Shown here piece after piece: positions 8,644-19,143 of a stretch of 64,000 nt of DNA (its first letter is position 1; each line of letters opens with the position of its first letter). Origin of the DNA: Microbacteriaceae bacterium. Its GTDB lineage: Bacteria; Actinomycetota; Actinomycetes; Actinomycetales; Microbacteriaceae. The translations under genes were made by a program, and so were the position numbers. Below the pieces are notes generated by a model. That model made no database searches. It saw only the letters and a program-made list of their open reading frames with translations, and had not been told where the DNA came from. The stretch spans positions 1-64,000 of the forward strand of contig JANXTR010000021.1 in NCBI GenBank assembly GCA_025352325.1. The letters run 5' to 3'.

Positions 8644-11600
8644 GTGACCTTCGACCCGACCGAGCACCAGAACGCCCCCGTGACGGACGGCGTCCCGACC
8701 GCCGACGAGACCGTCGCCCTGGTGCGGCGTTGGCTGAAGTCGAGCGCGAACGTCAAGCCCGACCCGAGTGCGCAGCGCCTCGCCGGCGTTCTGAAGGACC
8801 CGCGTGGGCTCGAGTTCACCCTCGGATTCGTCGACAAGGTGGTGCGCCCCGAAGACCTCCGGGTCGCGGCCAAGAACCTCGAGCTGCTCGCGAAGAAGAT
8901 CCCACGCTTCCTCCCGTGGTACCTGCGGGCGGCGATCGCGCTCGGTGGCGGCTTCGCGCGGGTCCTGCCCTGGCCGATCATCCCGATCTCGCGCGGCGTG
9001 CTGCGCCGCATGGTCGCCCACCTCGTCGTCGATGCCGACCCCCAGAAGCTCGGCAAGACGCTGCGGCGGCTCCGGACCCGCGGCATCCGACTCAACGTCA
9101 ACCTGCTCGGCGAGGCTGTGCTCGGTGACAAGGAGGCCCGCGGGCGTCTGGCGGGCACGCAGGAGCTGTTGGCGCGCGACGACGTGGACTACGTGTCTGT
9201 GAAGGTCTCGTCCGTGGTGAGTCAGCTCTCGATGTGGGGCTTCGACGAGACGGTGACGCGCGTGGTCGAGCGGCTGACACCGCTGTACGCGCAGGCCGAA
9301 GCATCTTCCTCGACCAAGTTCATCAACCTCGACATGGAGGAGTTCCGCGACCTCGACCTCACGATCGCGGTCTTCACGGCCCTGCTCGAGCAGCCCTCCC
9401 TGCAGCGGCTCGAGGCCGGGATCGTGCTGCAGGCATATCTGCCGGACTCGGTTGCGGCGCTCGACCGGCTGACCGCCTGGGCGCGTCACCGGGTCGCCCA
9501 GGGCGGGGCGGGCATCAAGGTGCGCATTGTGAAGGGCGCCAACCTCGCCATGGAGCACGTGGACGCGCGCGTGCACGGCTGGCCGCTGGCGACCTGGTCG
9601 ACCAAGCAAGACACCGACACCAACTACAAGCGCCTGCTGATGCGCGCCTTCACCCCGCAGAACACGGATGCGGTGCGCATCGGCGTCGCCGGCCACAATC
9701 TGTTCGACCTCGCCTTCGCCTGGCTTCTCGCCACCGGACGCGGGGTCCAGCACCGCGTCGAGATCGAGATGCTGCTCGGGATGGCGACCGCGCAGGCGGA
9801 TGCGGTGCGGAAGGAGACCGGCGGCTTACTGCTCTACACGCCGGTCGTGCATCCCGGCGAGTTCGACTCGGCCATCAGCTACCTGGTGCGACGCCTCGAG
9901 GAGAACGCCTCGAGCGAGAACTTCATGTCGGGCGTCTTCGAGCTCGACGACGCGAAGATCTTCGCGCGCGAGGCCGATCGCTTCGCCGCGTCGCTGCGGG
10001 CGGTGGATGACGCGGTGCCCGCCAGCCGGCGCGTGCAGAGCCGCCTCCACCCCGAGCTTCCCATCACGGGGGCGGAGTTCGAGAACGAGCCAGACACGGA
10101 TCCGGCGATCGCCGCGAACCGCGAGTGGGGTCTCGCCCACCTGGAGCGCAGCACGACGTCGCGGCTCGGAGTGGACACGCTGGCTGCGGCATCCGTCACG
10201 GACCTGACCGAACTGCGGGCGCGCGTCGCCGCGACCGCCGAGGCAGGTCGTGACTGGGGACGCACGAGCGGTTCCGACCGTGCCGAGCTGCTCGACCGGG
10301 TTGGCGAGGTGCTGTCGGTGTTCCGCGGGAGGCTGATCGAGGTCATGGCGGCCGAGACCGGCAAGACCATCGCCGAGGCGGATGTCGAGGTCAGCGAGGC
10401 CGCCGATTTCGCCCACTACTACGCGGCTCGCGCGCGGGAACTCGACGCGATCGAGGGCGCGACCTTCCACCCCGAGGCGCTCACGCTCGTCGTGCCACCG
10501 TGGAACTTCCCGGTCTCGATCTCTGCCGGCGGCGTGCTCTCGGCGCTCGCGGCCGGCAGCGCTGTGCTGCTCAAGCCCGCGCCGCAGGCCCGCCGCAGCG
10601 GCGCCGTGCTGGCCGAGGCGATCTGGGAGGGCGGCATCCCGCGCGAGGTCTTCGGGCTCATCGATGTCGCCGAGAACGAGCTCGGCCAGGCCCTGGTCAC
10701 GGCGCCCGAGGTGGGTCGCGTCGTGCTCACCGGCAGCTACGAGACGGCCGCGTTGTTCCGCTCGTGGAAGCCGTCGCTTCACCTGTTGGCTGAGACCAGC
10801 GGCAAGAACTCGATCATCGTGACGCCGAGCGCTGATCTGGATCTCGCGGTCAGTGACGTCGTGAAGAGCGCATTCGGCAACGCCGGCCAGAAGTGCTCAG
10901 CGGCCTCCCTCGTGATCCTGGTCGGCTCGGTTGCAACCTCGGAGCGCTTCCGGCGTCAGCTGGCGGATGCCGCGGCTACCCTCGCCGTCGGGTACCCGGT
11001 CGACCCGGCCACCCAGATGGGTCCGGTCATCGAGCCCGTGCAGGGCAAGCTCGCCCGCGCGCTCACAACCCTCGCCGAGGGCGAGAGTTGGCTCGTGACG
11101 CCGCGCCAGCTCGACGAGACGGGTCGGCTCTGGTCACCGGGTGTGCGCGACGGGGTCGCGGCGGGCAGCGAGTTCCACCTGACCGAGTACTTCGGGCCGG
11201 TGCTTGGGATCATGACCGCGTCGACGCTTGCGGAGGCCATGGCGCTGCAGAATGCAGTGGCCTACGGGCTGACGGCGGGGATCCACTCGCTGGACCCGGA
11301 CGAGGTGTCGACCTGGCTTGGGGGCGTCCAGGCGGGCAACCTCTACGTGAACCGTCCGATCACGGGTGCGATCGTGCGCCGGCAGCCCTTCGGCGGCTGG
11401 AAGCGCTCCACCGTCGGACCGGGCGTCAAGGCCGGCGGACCGAACACGCTGTTCGCGCTCGGCTCCTGGTCGGCGAATGCGGCTGCGCCCTCGGGCGAAC
11501 TGCACCTCGACGGGGTCGATGCTCGCGTGACCGCCGTGGTGGAGGCGTCACAGCCTGCCATCGACTACGCCGAGTTCGAGACGGTGCGCCGCGCCGTGCT

Positions 11601-12141
11601 CTCGGACCGCGACGCCTGGAACGCCGAGTTCGGCGTCGCGCGGGACGTGTCGGCGCTCGATGTGGAGCGCAACGTGTTCCGCTATCGCGCCGCGTCGACC
11701 ACGATCCGGCTGGCCGAGGGCGGCTCGCTCGCCGAGTTCGTGCGCGTGCTCGCGGCGGGAGTGCTGGCCCGGTCGCGACTGCGGGTGAGTTCGGCGGTCC
11801 CGCTGCCGTCCGGCCTGCTGCCGCTGATCGGCGCGGCCGACCTCGGCGGTGAGCTCGTGTTCGGCATCGAGTCCGTCACGATCGAGTCGGATGCCGCCTT
11901 CGCGGCGCGTGCGCGGACCGAACTGCCGAGTCGCGTGCGGCTGGTCGCCTCGTCCGGCTCATCCACGGCAGCCGACCTCGCCGCGGCCATCGATGGGACC
12001 CCGGATGTCGCGGTCTGGTCCGGCCCGGTCACCACCGCCGGGCGGATCGAGCTGCTGCCGTTCCTGCGCGAGCAGGCCGTCTCGATCACGGCGCATCGCT
12101 TTGGCAACCCGGACCGCGGAATGGCGAATCTCGTTCTCTAG
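8644..12141 (+). CDS. putA: Bifunctional proline dehydrogenase / L-glutamate gamma-semialdehyde dehydrogenase
   Basis: This 1165-residue fused enzyme oxidises proline to glutamate through P5C. The N-terminal PRODH barrel (about residues 80-420) shows SVKVSSV, FINLDMEEF, GIVLQAYLPD and KVRIVKGANL. The ALDH domain (about 470-980) shows VVPPWNFPVSISAGG, LAETSGKNS (general-base Glu about 717) and NAGQKCSAASL (catalytic Cys about 751). The last 170 residues resemble the trailing domain of long PutA proteins. No DNA-binding ribbon-helix-helix is seen. The start is GTG. The P5C dehydrogenase half would also complete the arginine-ornithine route at 46.6-48.7 kb. Confidence 0.93.
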   Translation: MTFDPTEHQNAPVTDGVPTADETVALVRRWLKSSANVKPDPSAQRLAGVLKDPRGLEFTLGFVDKVVRPEDLRVAAKNLELLAKKIPRFLPWYLRAAIALGGGFARVLPWPIIPISRGVLRRMVAHLVVDADPQKLGKTLRRLRTRGIRLNVNLLGEAVLGDKEARGRLAGTQELLARDDVDYVSVKVSSVVSQLSMWGFDETVTRVVERLTPLYAQAEASSSTKFINLDMEEFRDLDLTIAVFTALLEQPSLQRLEAGIVLQAYLPDSVAALDRLTAWARHRVAQGGAGIKVRIVKGANLAMEHVDARVHGWPLATWSTKQDTDTNYKRLLMRAFTPQNTDAVRIGVAGHNLFDLAFAWLLATGRGVQHRVEIEMLLGMATAQADAVRKETGGLLLYTPVVHPGEFDSAISYLVRRLEENASSENFMSGVFELDDAKIFAREADRFAASLRAVDDAVPASRRVQSRLHPELPITGAEFENEPDTDPAIAANREWGLAHLERSTTSRLGVDTLAAASVTDLTELRARVAATAEAGRDWGRTSGSDRAELLDRVGEVLSVFRGRLIEVMAAETGKTIAEADVEVSEAADFAHYYAARARELDAIEGATFHPEALTLVVPPWNFPVSISAGGVLSALAAGSAVLLKPAPQARRSGAVLAEAIWEGGIPREVFGLIDVAENELGQALVTAPEVGRVVLTGSYETAALFRSWKPSLHLLAETSGKNSIIVTPSADLDLAVSDVVKSAFGNAGQKCSAASLVILVGSVATSERFRRQLADAAATLAVGYPVDPATQMGPVIEPVQGKLARALTTLAEGESWLVTPRQLDETGRLWSPGVRDGVAAGSEFHLTEYFGPVLGIMTASTLAEAMALQNAVAYGLTAGIHSLDPDEVSTWLGGVQAGNLYVNRPITGAIVRRQPFGGWKRSTVGPGVKAGGPNTLFALGSWSANAAAPSGELHLDGVDARVTAVVEASQPAIDYAEFETVRRAVLSDRDAWNAEFGVARDVSALDVERNVFRYRAASTTIRLAEGGSLAEFVRVLAAGVLARSRLRVSSAVPLPSGLLPLIGAADLGGELVFGIESVTIESDAAFAARARTELPSRVRLVASSGSSTAADLAAAIDGTPDVAVWSGPVTTAGRIELLPFLREQAVSITAHRFGNPDRGMANLVL

Positions 12142-12150
12142 GCTGGACGC

Positions 12151-12984
12151 ATGACTGAGATCCCTAACGTCGTCCTCAACACGGGGGCGAGCATCCCGCA
12201 ACTTGGCCTGGGCACCTGGCCGCTGAACGATGCAGAACTCGCGGATGCCGTGGTCTCGGCCGCCGAACTCGGCTACCGTCACGTCGACACCGCCACCAAG
12301 TACGGCAACGAGGCCGGGGCGGGCGAGGGCGTACGGAGCAGCGGCGTCCCGCGCGAGGAGTGGTTCGTCACCACGAAGCTCGACGGGGAGTTCCAGGGCG
12401 ACGACAAGGCCCTCGATGGACTGCAGGCCGCCCTCGAACGGATGAAGTTCGACTACGTCGATCTGCTGCTCATCCACTGGCCGGTGCCGCAGCGCGGCCT
12501 GTTCGTCAGCACCTGGCGCACCTTCGAGAAGCTGCTCGCCGACGGGCGCACCCGCGCCATTGGCGTCTCGAACTTCACGCCCGCGCACCTCGAGGTGCTG
12601 CTCGCCGAGACCGGGATCGTGCCCGCCGTCAACCAGCTGCAGATCAGCCCCGCGATCCCCCGCGATACGGCCAGGGCGTTCGACACCGCGCACGGGATCG
12701 TCACCGAGTCGTGGAGCCCGCTCGGCGGCGAGGGCGCTTCGCTGCTGGGCGAGTCTGTGCTGGCGACGATCGGGGCCAAATACGGCAAATCGCCCGCCCA
12801 GGTCGTGCTGCGCTGGCACGTGCAGAACGGTCTCGTGGCGATCCCGAAGAGCGCCTCGCCAGCCCGGATGGCCGACAACCTCGCGATCTTCGACTTCGGG
12901 CTGGATGTCGACGACCTGGAGCTGCTCGACGGCCTGTCCGGCGGGCCGGACGCCGGCGTCGATTCGGACCGCACCGGTCACTGA
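12151..12984 (+). CDS. Aldo/keto reductase (2,5-diketo-D-gluconate reductase type)
   Basis: This 277-residue TIM-barrel NADPH oxidoreductase shows the AKR tetrad in order: Asp and Tyr in HVDTATKYGNE (about residues 48-58), Lys in VTTKLDG and His in LLIHWPVP. The signatures IGVSNFTPAHLE and IPKSASPARMADN bind the cofactor. Members reduce varied aldehydes and keto sugars, so the physiological substrate is not predictable. It begins nine bases after putA and is probably co-transcribed. It is convergent with the GntR gene, with hairpins between. Confidence 0.9.
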   Translation: MTEIPNVVLNTGASIPQLGLGTWPLNDAELADAVVSAAELGYRHVDTATKYGNEAGAGEGVRSSGVPREEWFVTTKLDGEFQGDDKALDGLQAALERMKFDYVDLLLIHWPVPQRGLFVSTWRTFEKLLADGRTRAIGVSNFTPAHLEVLLAETGIVPAVNQLQISPAIPRDTARAFDTAHGIVTESWSPLGGEGASLLGESVLATIGAKYGKSPAQVVLRWHVQNGLVAIPKSASPARMADNLAIFDFGLDVDDLELLDGLSGGPDAGVDSDRTGH

Positions 12985-13050
12985 CCGACCTCGGTCTCGC
13001 GCACTCCGCACAGCAAGCACTGTGCGTACTTCGGGGAGTGGGCGCGCGGT
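12985..13050. terminator. Hairpins between convergent genes
   Basis: A stem GACCGA-CC-TCGGTC immediately follows the aldo/keto reductase stop. A second stem GCACAG/CTGTGC (13008-13013 with 13020-13025) is embraced by GCGCACTCC and GGAGTGGGCGC. The position between convergent genes fits bidirectional termination. Confidence 0.45.
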
Positions 13051-13080
13051 CCGGGGCAACGGTGCGTGGAGGGCCGCGCG

Positions 13081-13443
13081 TCAGGTACGTAAGGCAGCGC
13101 GCACGAAGTCGAGCGCGGCATCCGGGCTGACGCCCAGGGTCCGGACGCGCGCGGCGTAGACGGCGGCGGCCTCCTGAGCGGCGTGCGCCGCGGGATCCGT
13201 CGAGAGCGAGACGACCGTGCCGTTGCGACCTCGGGTCTCGATCGCCCCGGCGGCCTCGAGTTCGCGATAGCTGCGGGCCACGGTGTTCACGGCGAGGCCG
13301 AGCTCTGATGCGAGGGAGCGCACGGTCGGTAGGCGGGTGCCGGCGGCCAGGGTTCCGTCGGCGATCCCGTCGAGCACCTGCGCGCGCAGCTGCTCGTACG
13401 GCGGGGTCGCCGAGTGGGTGTCGATCGAGAACACGGTGGTCAC
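13081..13443 (-). CDS. Short GntR-family transcriptional regulator (YtrA-like)
   Basis: This 120-residue protein consists of the GntR winged helix (PPYEQLRAQVLDGIADG, LPTVRSLASELGLAVNTVAR, YRELEAAGAIETRG; residues 14-80) plus a short helical tail. It lacks any large effector domain, as in YtrA-type regulators that usually control ABC transporters. The GTG start overlaps the stop of the upstream RamB-like gene (GTGA), so the two are translationally coupled. No transporter gene is adjacent, so the target is unclear. Confidence 0.88.
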   Translation of the reverse strand: MTTVFSIDTHSATPPYEQLRAQVLDGIADGTLAAGTRLPTVRSLASELGLAVNTVARSYRELEAAGAIETRGRNGTVVSLSTDPAAHAAQEAAAVYAARVRTLGVSPDAALDFVRAALRT

Positions 13444-14909
13444 GACGCGCTCGGCGCGTGCGCTTCGAGGAACTGGTAGACCTCGGTCAGATCCACTCCG
13501 GTGAAGGTGCCGGTCGGCAGAGCCGCGAGAAGAGACGACTCGAGCCGAGCGCTCGGCCAGGCCTTGTCGGCCCAGCGCGAGGCGAGACCGGCGGGAGGCT
13601 GCCGGCAGCACGCGGGGTCCGGGCACGTCGACACGTGACGCCGCGCGGTGTCTCGCCCGCGGAACCACTTCGCGTGCGCGAACGGCGTCCCCACGCTGAC
13701 TGAGAACACGCCGTTCGCGCCGGTCTGGATGCTCGAGGTGCACCACGAGGTCCCCGCCGGCTTGTCGGTGTACTGGTGGTATGGGCTGAAGCGGTCCTCG
13801 ACATCGAACACCTGGCGCGCGCTCCACTTGCGGCAGACGAACTGCCCCTCGACGGCCCCCAGCGCGTCGACCGGGAAGGCGACCCCGTCGTTCTCGTAGG
13901 CCTTCGAGATCGCGCCGCTCTCGTGCACCTTGAGGAAGTGCACGGGCAACCCGAGATGCTGCGTGGCGAGGTTGGTGAAGCGGTGCGCCGCCGTCTCATA
14001 CGACACCGCGAAGGCGTCTCGCAGATCCTCGACCGAGAGTTCGCGTGCCTCCTTCGCGGCGAGGAGGAACTCGACCGCGCTCCGCTGCGGCAGCATCAGC
14101 GCGCCCGCCAAGTAGTTGGTCTCCACCCGTTGCCGTAGGAAGTCGGCGAAGTCCTGCGGCTCCGGACGGCCGAGCACGTGCGCGGCGAGGGCCTGCAGCA
14201 GTTCGGATCGCGGATCGCTTCCCCCGGACCGCACCGGCAGGTAGATCCGTCCGTTCTCCTGGTCGGTGACGCTGCGCGTGGTCGAAGGCAGGTCGGCGAC
14301 ATAGTGGAGTGTGAATCCGAGGTGCGCCGCCAGGTCGGAGGCGACGCGCTGCGAGAGCGGCCCGCCACGATGCCCGACGGCCGCGAGCAGCTCGCGTGCG
14401 GTCTGCTCGAGTTCGGGGAAGTAGTTACCGCGCTTCCGCTGCTCGGCGCGCAGCTCGGCGTTGGCGCGGCGGGCCTCCTCCGGCGTCGCTGCGCGCTCTC
14501 GGTGCAGGCGCTCGAGCTCCTCGTGCAGCCCGAGGATCGTTTCGATCGCCTCGTCGCTCAGTGTCTTACGGACCGGGAGCGCGGGCAGCGGCAGACTGGC
14601 GTAAAGCGGTCCACGCTGTGCCCGCTCGAGCGCGATCTCCAAGGCGGCCCGACGCGAGGGCGGCTCCGGGCTGAGCAGATCGTCGAGCGTCGTTCCGAGC
14701 ACGCGCGCCAGCTTCTGCAACTCGCCCAGCTTCAGCTCGCGCTTGCCGTTCTCGATCACCGACATCTGCGAGGGCGCGCGGTCGAGGGCGGATGCGAGCG
14801 CGTCGAGGGTGAGGCCGCGGTCCTGCCGGAGTTGCCGGATGCGGCGGCCGATCGTGAGGGAGTCGAGCACCTCTCGATCGTCGAACGACTCGACGGGCTT
14901 CTCTGCCAT
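13440..14909 (-). CDS. XRE-family regulator with short-chain fatty acyl regulator domain (RamB-like)
   Basis: This 489-residue protein has an N-terminal XRE helix-turn-helix ([32 protein letters not shown]; about residues 20-80). An IrrE-like central domain and a Cys-containing C-terminal region (CPDPACCR) follow, the layout of RamB. In Corynebacterium and Mycobacterium RamB represses glyoxylate-cycle and acetate genes. Here the gene is divergent from aceA-aceB, which supports the same role. The chosen ATG has no strong ribosome site. Candidate operators lie in the 126-base gap. Confidence 0.85.
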   Translation of the reverse strand: MAEKPVESFDDREVLDSLTIGRRIRQLRQDRGLTLDALASALDRAPSQMSVIENGKRELKLGELQKLARVLGTTLDDLLSPEPPSRRAALEIALERAQRGPLYASLPLPALPVRKTLSDEAIETILGLHEELERLHRERAATPEEARRANAELRAEQRKRGNYFPELEQTARELLAAVGHRGGPLSQRVASDLAAHLGFTLHYVADLPSTTRSVTDQENGRIYLPVRSGGSDPRSELLQALAAHVLGRPEPQDFADFLRQRVETNYLAGALMLPQRSAVEFLLAAKEARELSVEDLRDAFAVSYETAAHRFTNLATQHLGLPVHFLKVHESGAISKAYENDGVAFPVDALGAVEGQFVCRKWSARQVFDVEDRFSPYHQYTDKPAGTSWCTSSIQTGANGVFSVSVGTPFAHAKWFRGRDTARRHVSTCPDPACCRQPPAGLASRWADKAWPSARLESSLLAALPTGTFTGVDLTEVYQFLEAHAPSAS

Positions 14910-14931
14910 GCACAACAGGATGCCATGCCCG

Positions 14932-14985
14932 TTCTTGCGAGAAACAGAAACTTTTCGATATTTCTGGACACCAATCTCGCGAAGA
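14932..14985. promoter_or_regulatory. Candidate paired operators between the RamB-like gene and aceA
   Basis: The plus strand reads TCTTGCGAGAAAC near 14933-14945. The minus strand reads GTCTTCGCGAGATTG over 14985-14971. Both share TCTT-(C)-GCGAGA-(A/T) in opposite orientation, about 40 bases apart. They flank an A/T-rich stretch (AAACTTTTCGATATTTC) that may hold a promoter. Assignment to the RamB-like protein is inference from position. Confidence 0.35.
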
Positions 14986-15035
14986 CCCGTTGCTCGGGCC
15001 GCAAAGTCGGAGAAGACCCAGCGAAGGAGCACCCC

Positions 15036-16361
15036 ATGACCGACCCGAGCCCACCCCGTACCCAGCCCGGCGACCAGACCCAGACCGCCGCCCAACTCGA
15101 GGCCGAGTGGGCGGCTGACCCGCGCTGGAGCGGCGTCCGCCGCGACTACACGGCCGAGGACGTCATCGCCCTTCGCGGCTCCGTGCGCGAGGAGCGGACG
15201 CTGGCCCGCCGCGGTTCCGAGAAGCTCTGGGACCTCGTCCAGAACAACAGCGAGAACCCCGAGGAGTGGGTTGCGGCGCTCGGCGCGATCACCGGCAACC
15301 AGGCAGTGCAGCAGATCCGCGCCGGCCTGCAGGCGATCTACCTCAGCGGCTGGCAGGTCGCGGCCGACGGCAACCTCGCCGGCCAGACCTACCCCGATCA
15401 GAGCCTCTACCCGGCCAACTCAGTGCCGAGCGTCGTTCGCCGCATCAACAACGCGCTGCTGCGCGCGGGTCAGATCGAGTTCGCCGAGAGTGGCGCCGAG
15501 ACCGTCGACTGGATGGCACCCATCGTCGCCGACGCCGAGGCGGGCTTCGGCGGCCCGCTGAACGCCTACGAGCTCATGCACTCGATGATCGAGGCCGGAG
15601 CCGCCGGGGTGCACTGGGAGGACCAGCTCGCCAGTGAGAAGAAGTGCGGGCACATGGGAGGCAAGGTTCTCATCCCCACCGGCCAGCACATCCGGACCCT
15701 CAATGCGGCTCGGCTCGCAGCCGACGTCGCCGGCGTGCCGAGCGTCATCATCGCCCGCACCGACTCGCTCGCGGCGACCCTCATCACGAGCGACCACGAC
15801 GAGCGCGACCGCCCGTTCCTCACGGGCACCCGCACGGCCGAAGGCTTCTACGACGTCGAGAACGGGCTCGGGCCGGTCCTGGCGCGCGGTCACGCGTACT
15901 CGCCGTACGCCGACCTGCTCTGGGTCGAGTCGAGCGAGCCGGACATCGAGCTCGCGCGTACCTTCGCGGAGAGCATCCACTCCGAGTTCCCCGACCAGAA
16001 GCTGGCGTACAACTGCTCGCCAAGCTTCAACTGGAAGCGCCACCTCGACGACGACCAGATCGCGCGATTCCAGCGCGAGCTGGGCGCCATGGGCTACGCA
16101 TTCCAGTTCATCACGCTTGCCGGGTTCCACTCCCTCAACCACGGGATGTTCGAACTCGCGCATGGCTACAAGGACCGCCAGATGAGCGCGTACGTCGAGC
16201 TCCAGGAGGCCGAGTTCGCGGCCGAGGCGCGCGGCTACACCGCGACCAAGCACCAGCGGGAGGTGGGCACCGGCTACTTCGACCGCGTGGCCACCGCCCT
16301 CAACCCCGACAGCGCGACGCTCGCGCTCGCCGGGTCCACCGAATCCGCCCAGTTCCACTAA
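15036..16361 (+). CDS. aceA: Isocitrate lyase
   Basis: This 441-residue enzyme cleaves isocitrate to succinate and glyoxylate, the first step of the glyoxylate shunt. It shows the active-site signature [11 protein letters not shown] (Cys about 204), the substrate and Mg2+ segment [17 protein letters not shown], and [14 protein letters not shown]. The start is set by GAAGGAG seven bases upstream. It is followed after 27 bases by aceB and is divergent from the RamB-like regulator, the expected organisation for growth on acetate or fatty acids. Confidence 0.97.
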   Translation: MTDPSPPRTQPGDQTQTAAQLEAEWAADPRWSGVRRDYTAEDVIALRGSVREERTLARRGSEKLWDLVQNNSENPEEWVAALGAITGNQAVQQIRAGLQAIYLSGWQVAADGNLAGQTYPDQSLYPANSVPSVVRRINNALLRAGQIEFAESGAETVDWMAPIVADAEAGFGGPLNAYELMHSMIEAGAAGVHWEDQLASEKKCGHMGGKVLIPTGQHIRTLNAARLAADVAGVPSVIIARTDSLAATLITSDHDERDRPFLTGTRTAEGFYDVENGLGPVLARGHAYSPYADLLWVESSEPDIELARTFAESIHSEFPDQKLAYNCSPSFNWKRHLDDDQIARFQRELGAMGYAFQFITLAGFHSLNHGMFELAHGYKDRQMSAYVELQEAEFAAEARGYTATKHQREVGTGYFDRVATALNPDSATLALAGSTESAQFH

Positions 16362-16388
16362 GCCCTCGACTCGTAAGGAGACACGACC

Positions 16389-18017
<1,629 letters not shown>

Positions 18018-18042
18018 GTGCCCGGCAGCGCCGTCGCGCGGA

Positions 18043-18285
18043 CTAGGCCTCGGGCGGCGTGCGCGCGGCGAGCAGCGCGGCCAGGTCGGCCGCAGCGTCG
18101 TGCGCGCTCGCGGCCGCCACGTTCGCCTCGGCGATCGCCTCGATCACCTCGTGGCGCTGGATGCGCACGCCCGAGGGCGCGTCAACGCCGATGCGGATGG
18201 CGTCACCCTTGATCTCGAGAATGGTGATGACGATGTCGTCTCCGACGAGGATCCGCTCGCCACGTTTACGCGTCAGGACCAGCAC
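18043..18285 (-). CDS. csrA: Carbon storage regulator CsrA
   Basis: This 80-residue dimeric RNA-binding protein represses translation by binding ANGGA in leader hairpins. It shows [10 protein letters not shown] (Leu4, Arg6), [24 protein letters not shown] and QRHEV with the RNA-binding Arg44. It is longer than the 61-residue enterobacterial protein; an extended C-terminal helix is known in CsrA proteins controlled by FliW. The start is GTG. It is the last gene of the minus-strand flagellar run, 9 bases after the flhF-like gene. Candidate targets are in the fliC and flgB leaders. Confidence 0.95.
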   Translation of the reverse strand: MLVLTRKRGERILVGDDIVITILEIKGDAIRIGVDAPSGVRIQRHEVIEAIAEANVAAASAHDAAADLAALLAARTPPEA

Positions 18286-18294
18286 GCGGTCAGC

Positions 18295-19143
18295 CTATCC
18301 CACCGTGTCGGACCATCCCACGGGCAGGCCCAGCGCGTTGACGGTCTCGGGCGTCGCCGTCGCCACTGCGTGGAGCACGGCGATGGCCTGCGCTGGCACG
18401 CTCGCGCGGACGAGGGCGACCCAGGCGTCTGTATCCTCCGCCTTGCGCGAGGCGTCGACCACGATCCAGATCTGGTCGGCGTCGATCGCGCGCAGCACCT
18501 GCAGGTTGGACGGCACGTCGGCCGCACCGAGTCCGACCCCCCAGGCCAGCAGCCCGATGGACTCCGAGCGGATGCACTGCGTGTGGAACGCGGCGGCCTG
18601 GCGCCGGTCGTCCACGCGCGGCAGCATGTCGCCGAGGATCCGGCCGCCCAGCCGCACATCCGACGAGCGGACGCTCCGCGCCAGCGATCGGGCGACCACC
18701 AGGGCATCGTCACCGAGCCCGATGAACAGGATGATGCCGCCCGCCGCGTCGTGGATCAGCGGGATGTCCGCCCCCATCAACATGCCGGCGCTCGGGACCT
18801 CGGAGTAGCTGCGCAACTCAGACATGAGACGGGCGAAGTCGTCGGTCTGCGTCGACACCACCGGGATCACGGGCGGCTCGATCGGAGCCTGCTGCGCGCG
18901 TTCGGCCCTCTCAGCCTCGTGGAGCAGGGCGGCCAGACCGACGGCGGTCACCCGCGGGCCGGACGGCGCTGGCGGGATATCCACATCGACGTCGACGTAT
19001 CGACGTGCGAAGAAGCCGCCCACGCCGCCGACCCGCACCTCGGTGGCCGAGACGATGCGGGCGGAGGGGCCGAACTCCGAGTGCACGCGGGCGATGAGTT
19101 CCTCCCGGGAAGCGTCGTCAAACGGCAATCTGATCGAGGGCAC
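18295..19143 (-). CDS. FlhF-like protein lacking a P-loop (degenerate SRP-type GTPase)
   Basis: The 282-residue product occupies the flhF position directly after flhA, overlapping it by 26 bases. Its N-terminus has the FlhF/FtsY-like pattern REELIARVHSEFGPSARIVS (residues 13-32), then GGVGGFFARR. The place of the Walker A motif, GIILFIGLGDDAL (136-148), keeps the beta strand but has no GxxGxGKT. The later GTPase signatures are also blurred (IWIVVDASRKAED). I infer a nucleotide-binding-defective relative with a structural or placement role. The start is GTG. Confidence 0.65.
   Translation of the reverse strand: MPSIRLPFDDASREELIARVHSEFGPSARIVSATEVRVGGVGGFFARRYVDVDVDIPPAPSGPRVTAVGLAALLHEAERAERAQQAPIEPPVIPVVSTQTDDFARLMSELRSYSEVPSAGMLMGADIPLIHDAAGGIILFIGLGDDALVVARSLARSVRSSDVRLGGRILGDMLPRVDDRRQAAAFHTQCIRSESIGLLAWGVGLGAADVPSNLQVLRAIDADQIWIVVDASRKAEDTDAWVALVRASVPAQAIAVLHAVATATPETVNALGLPVGWSDTVG

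Noticed and set aside
14178-15035. Long N-terminal extension of isocitrate lyase
   Set aside because: The extension is antisense to the RamB-like gene; ATG 15036 with GAAGGAG and the normal family length fix the start.
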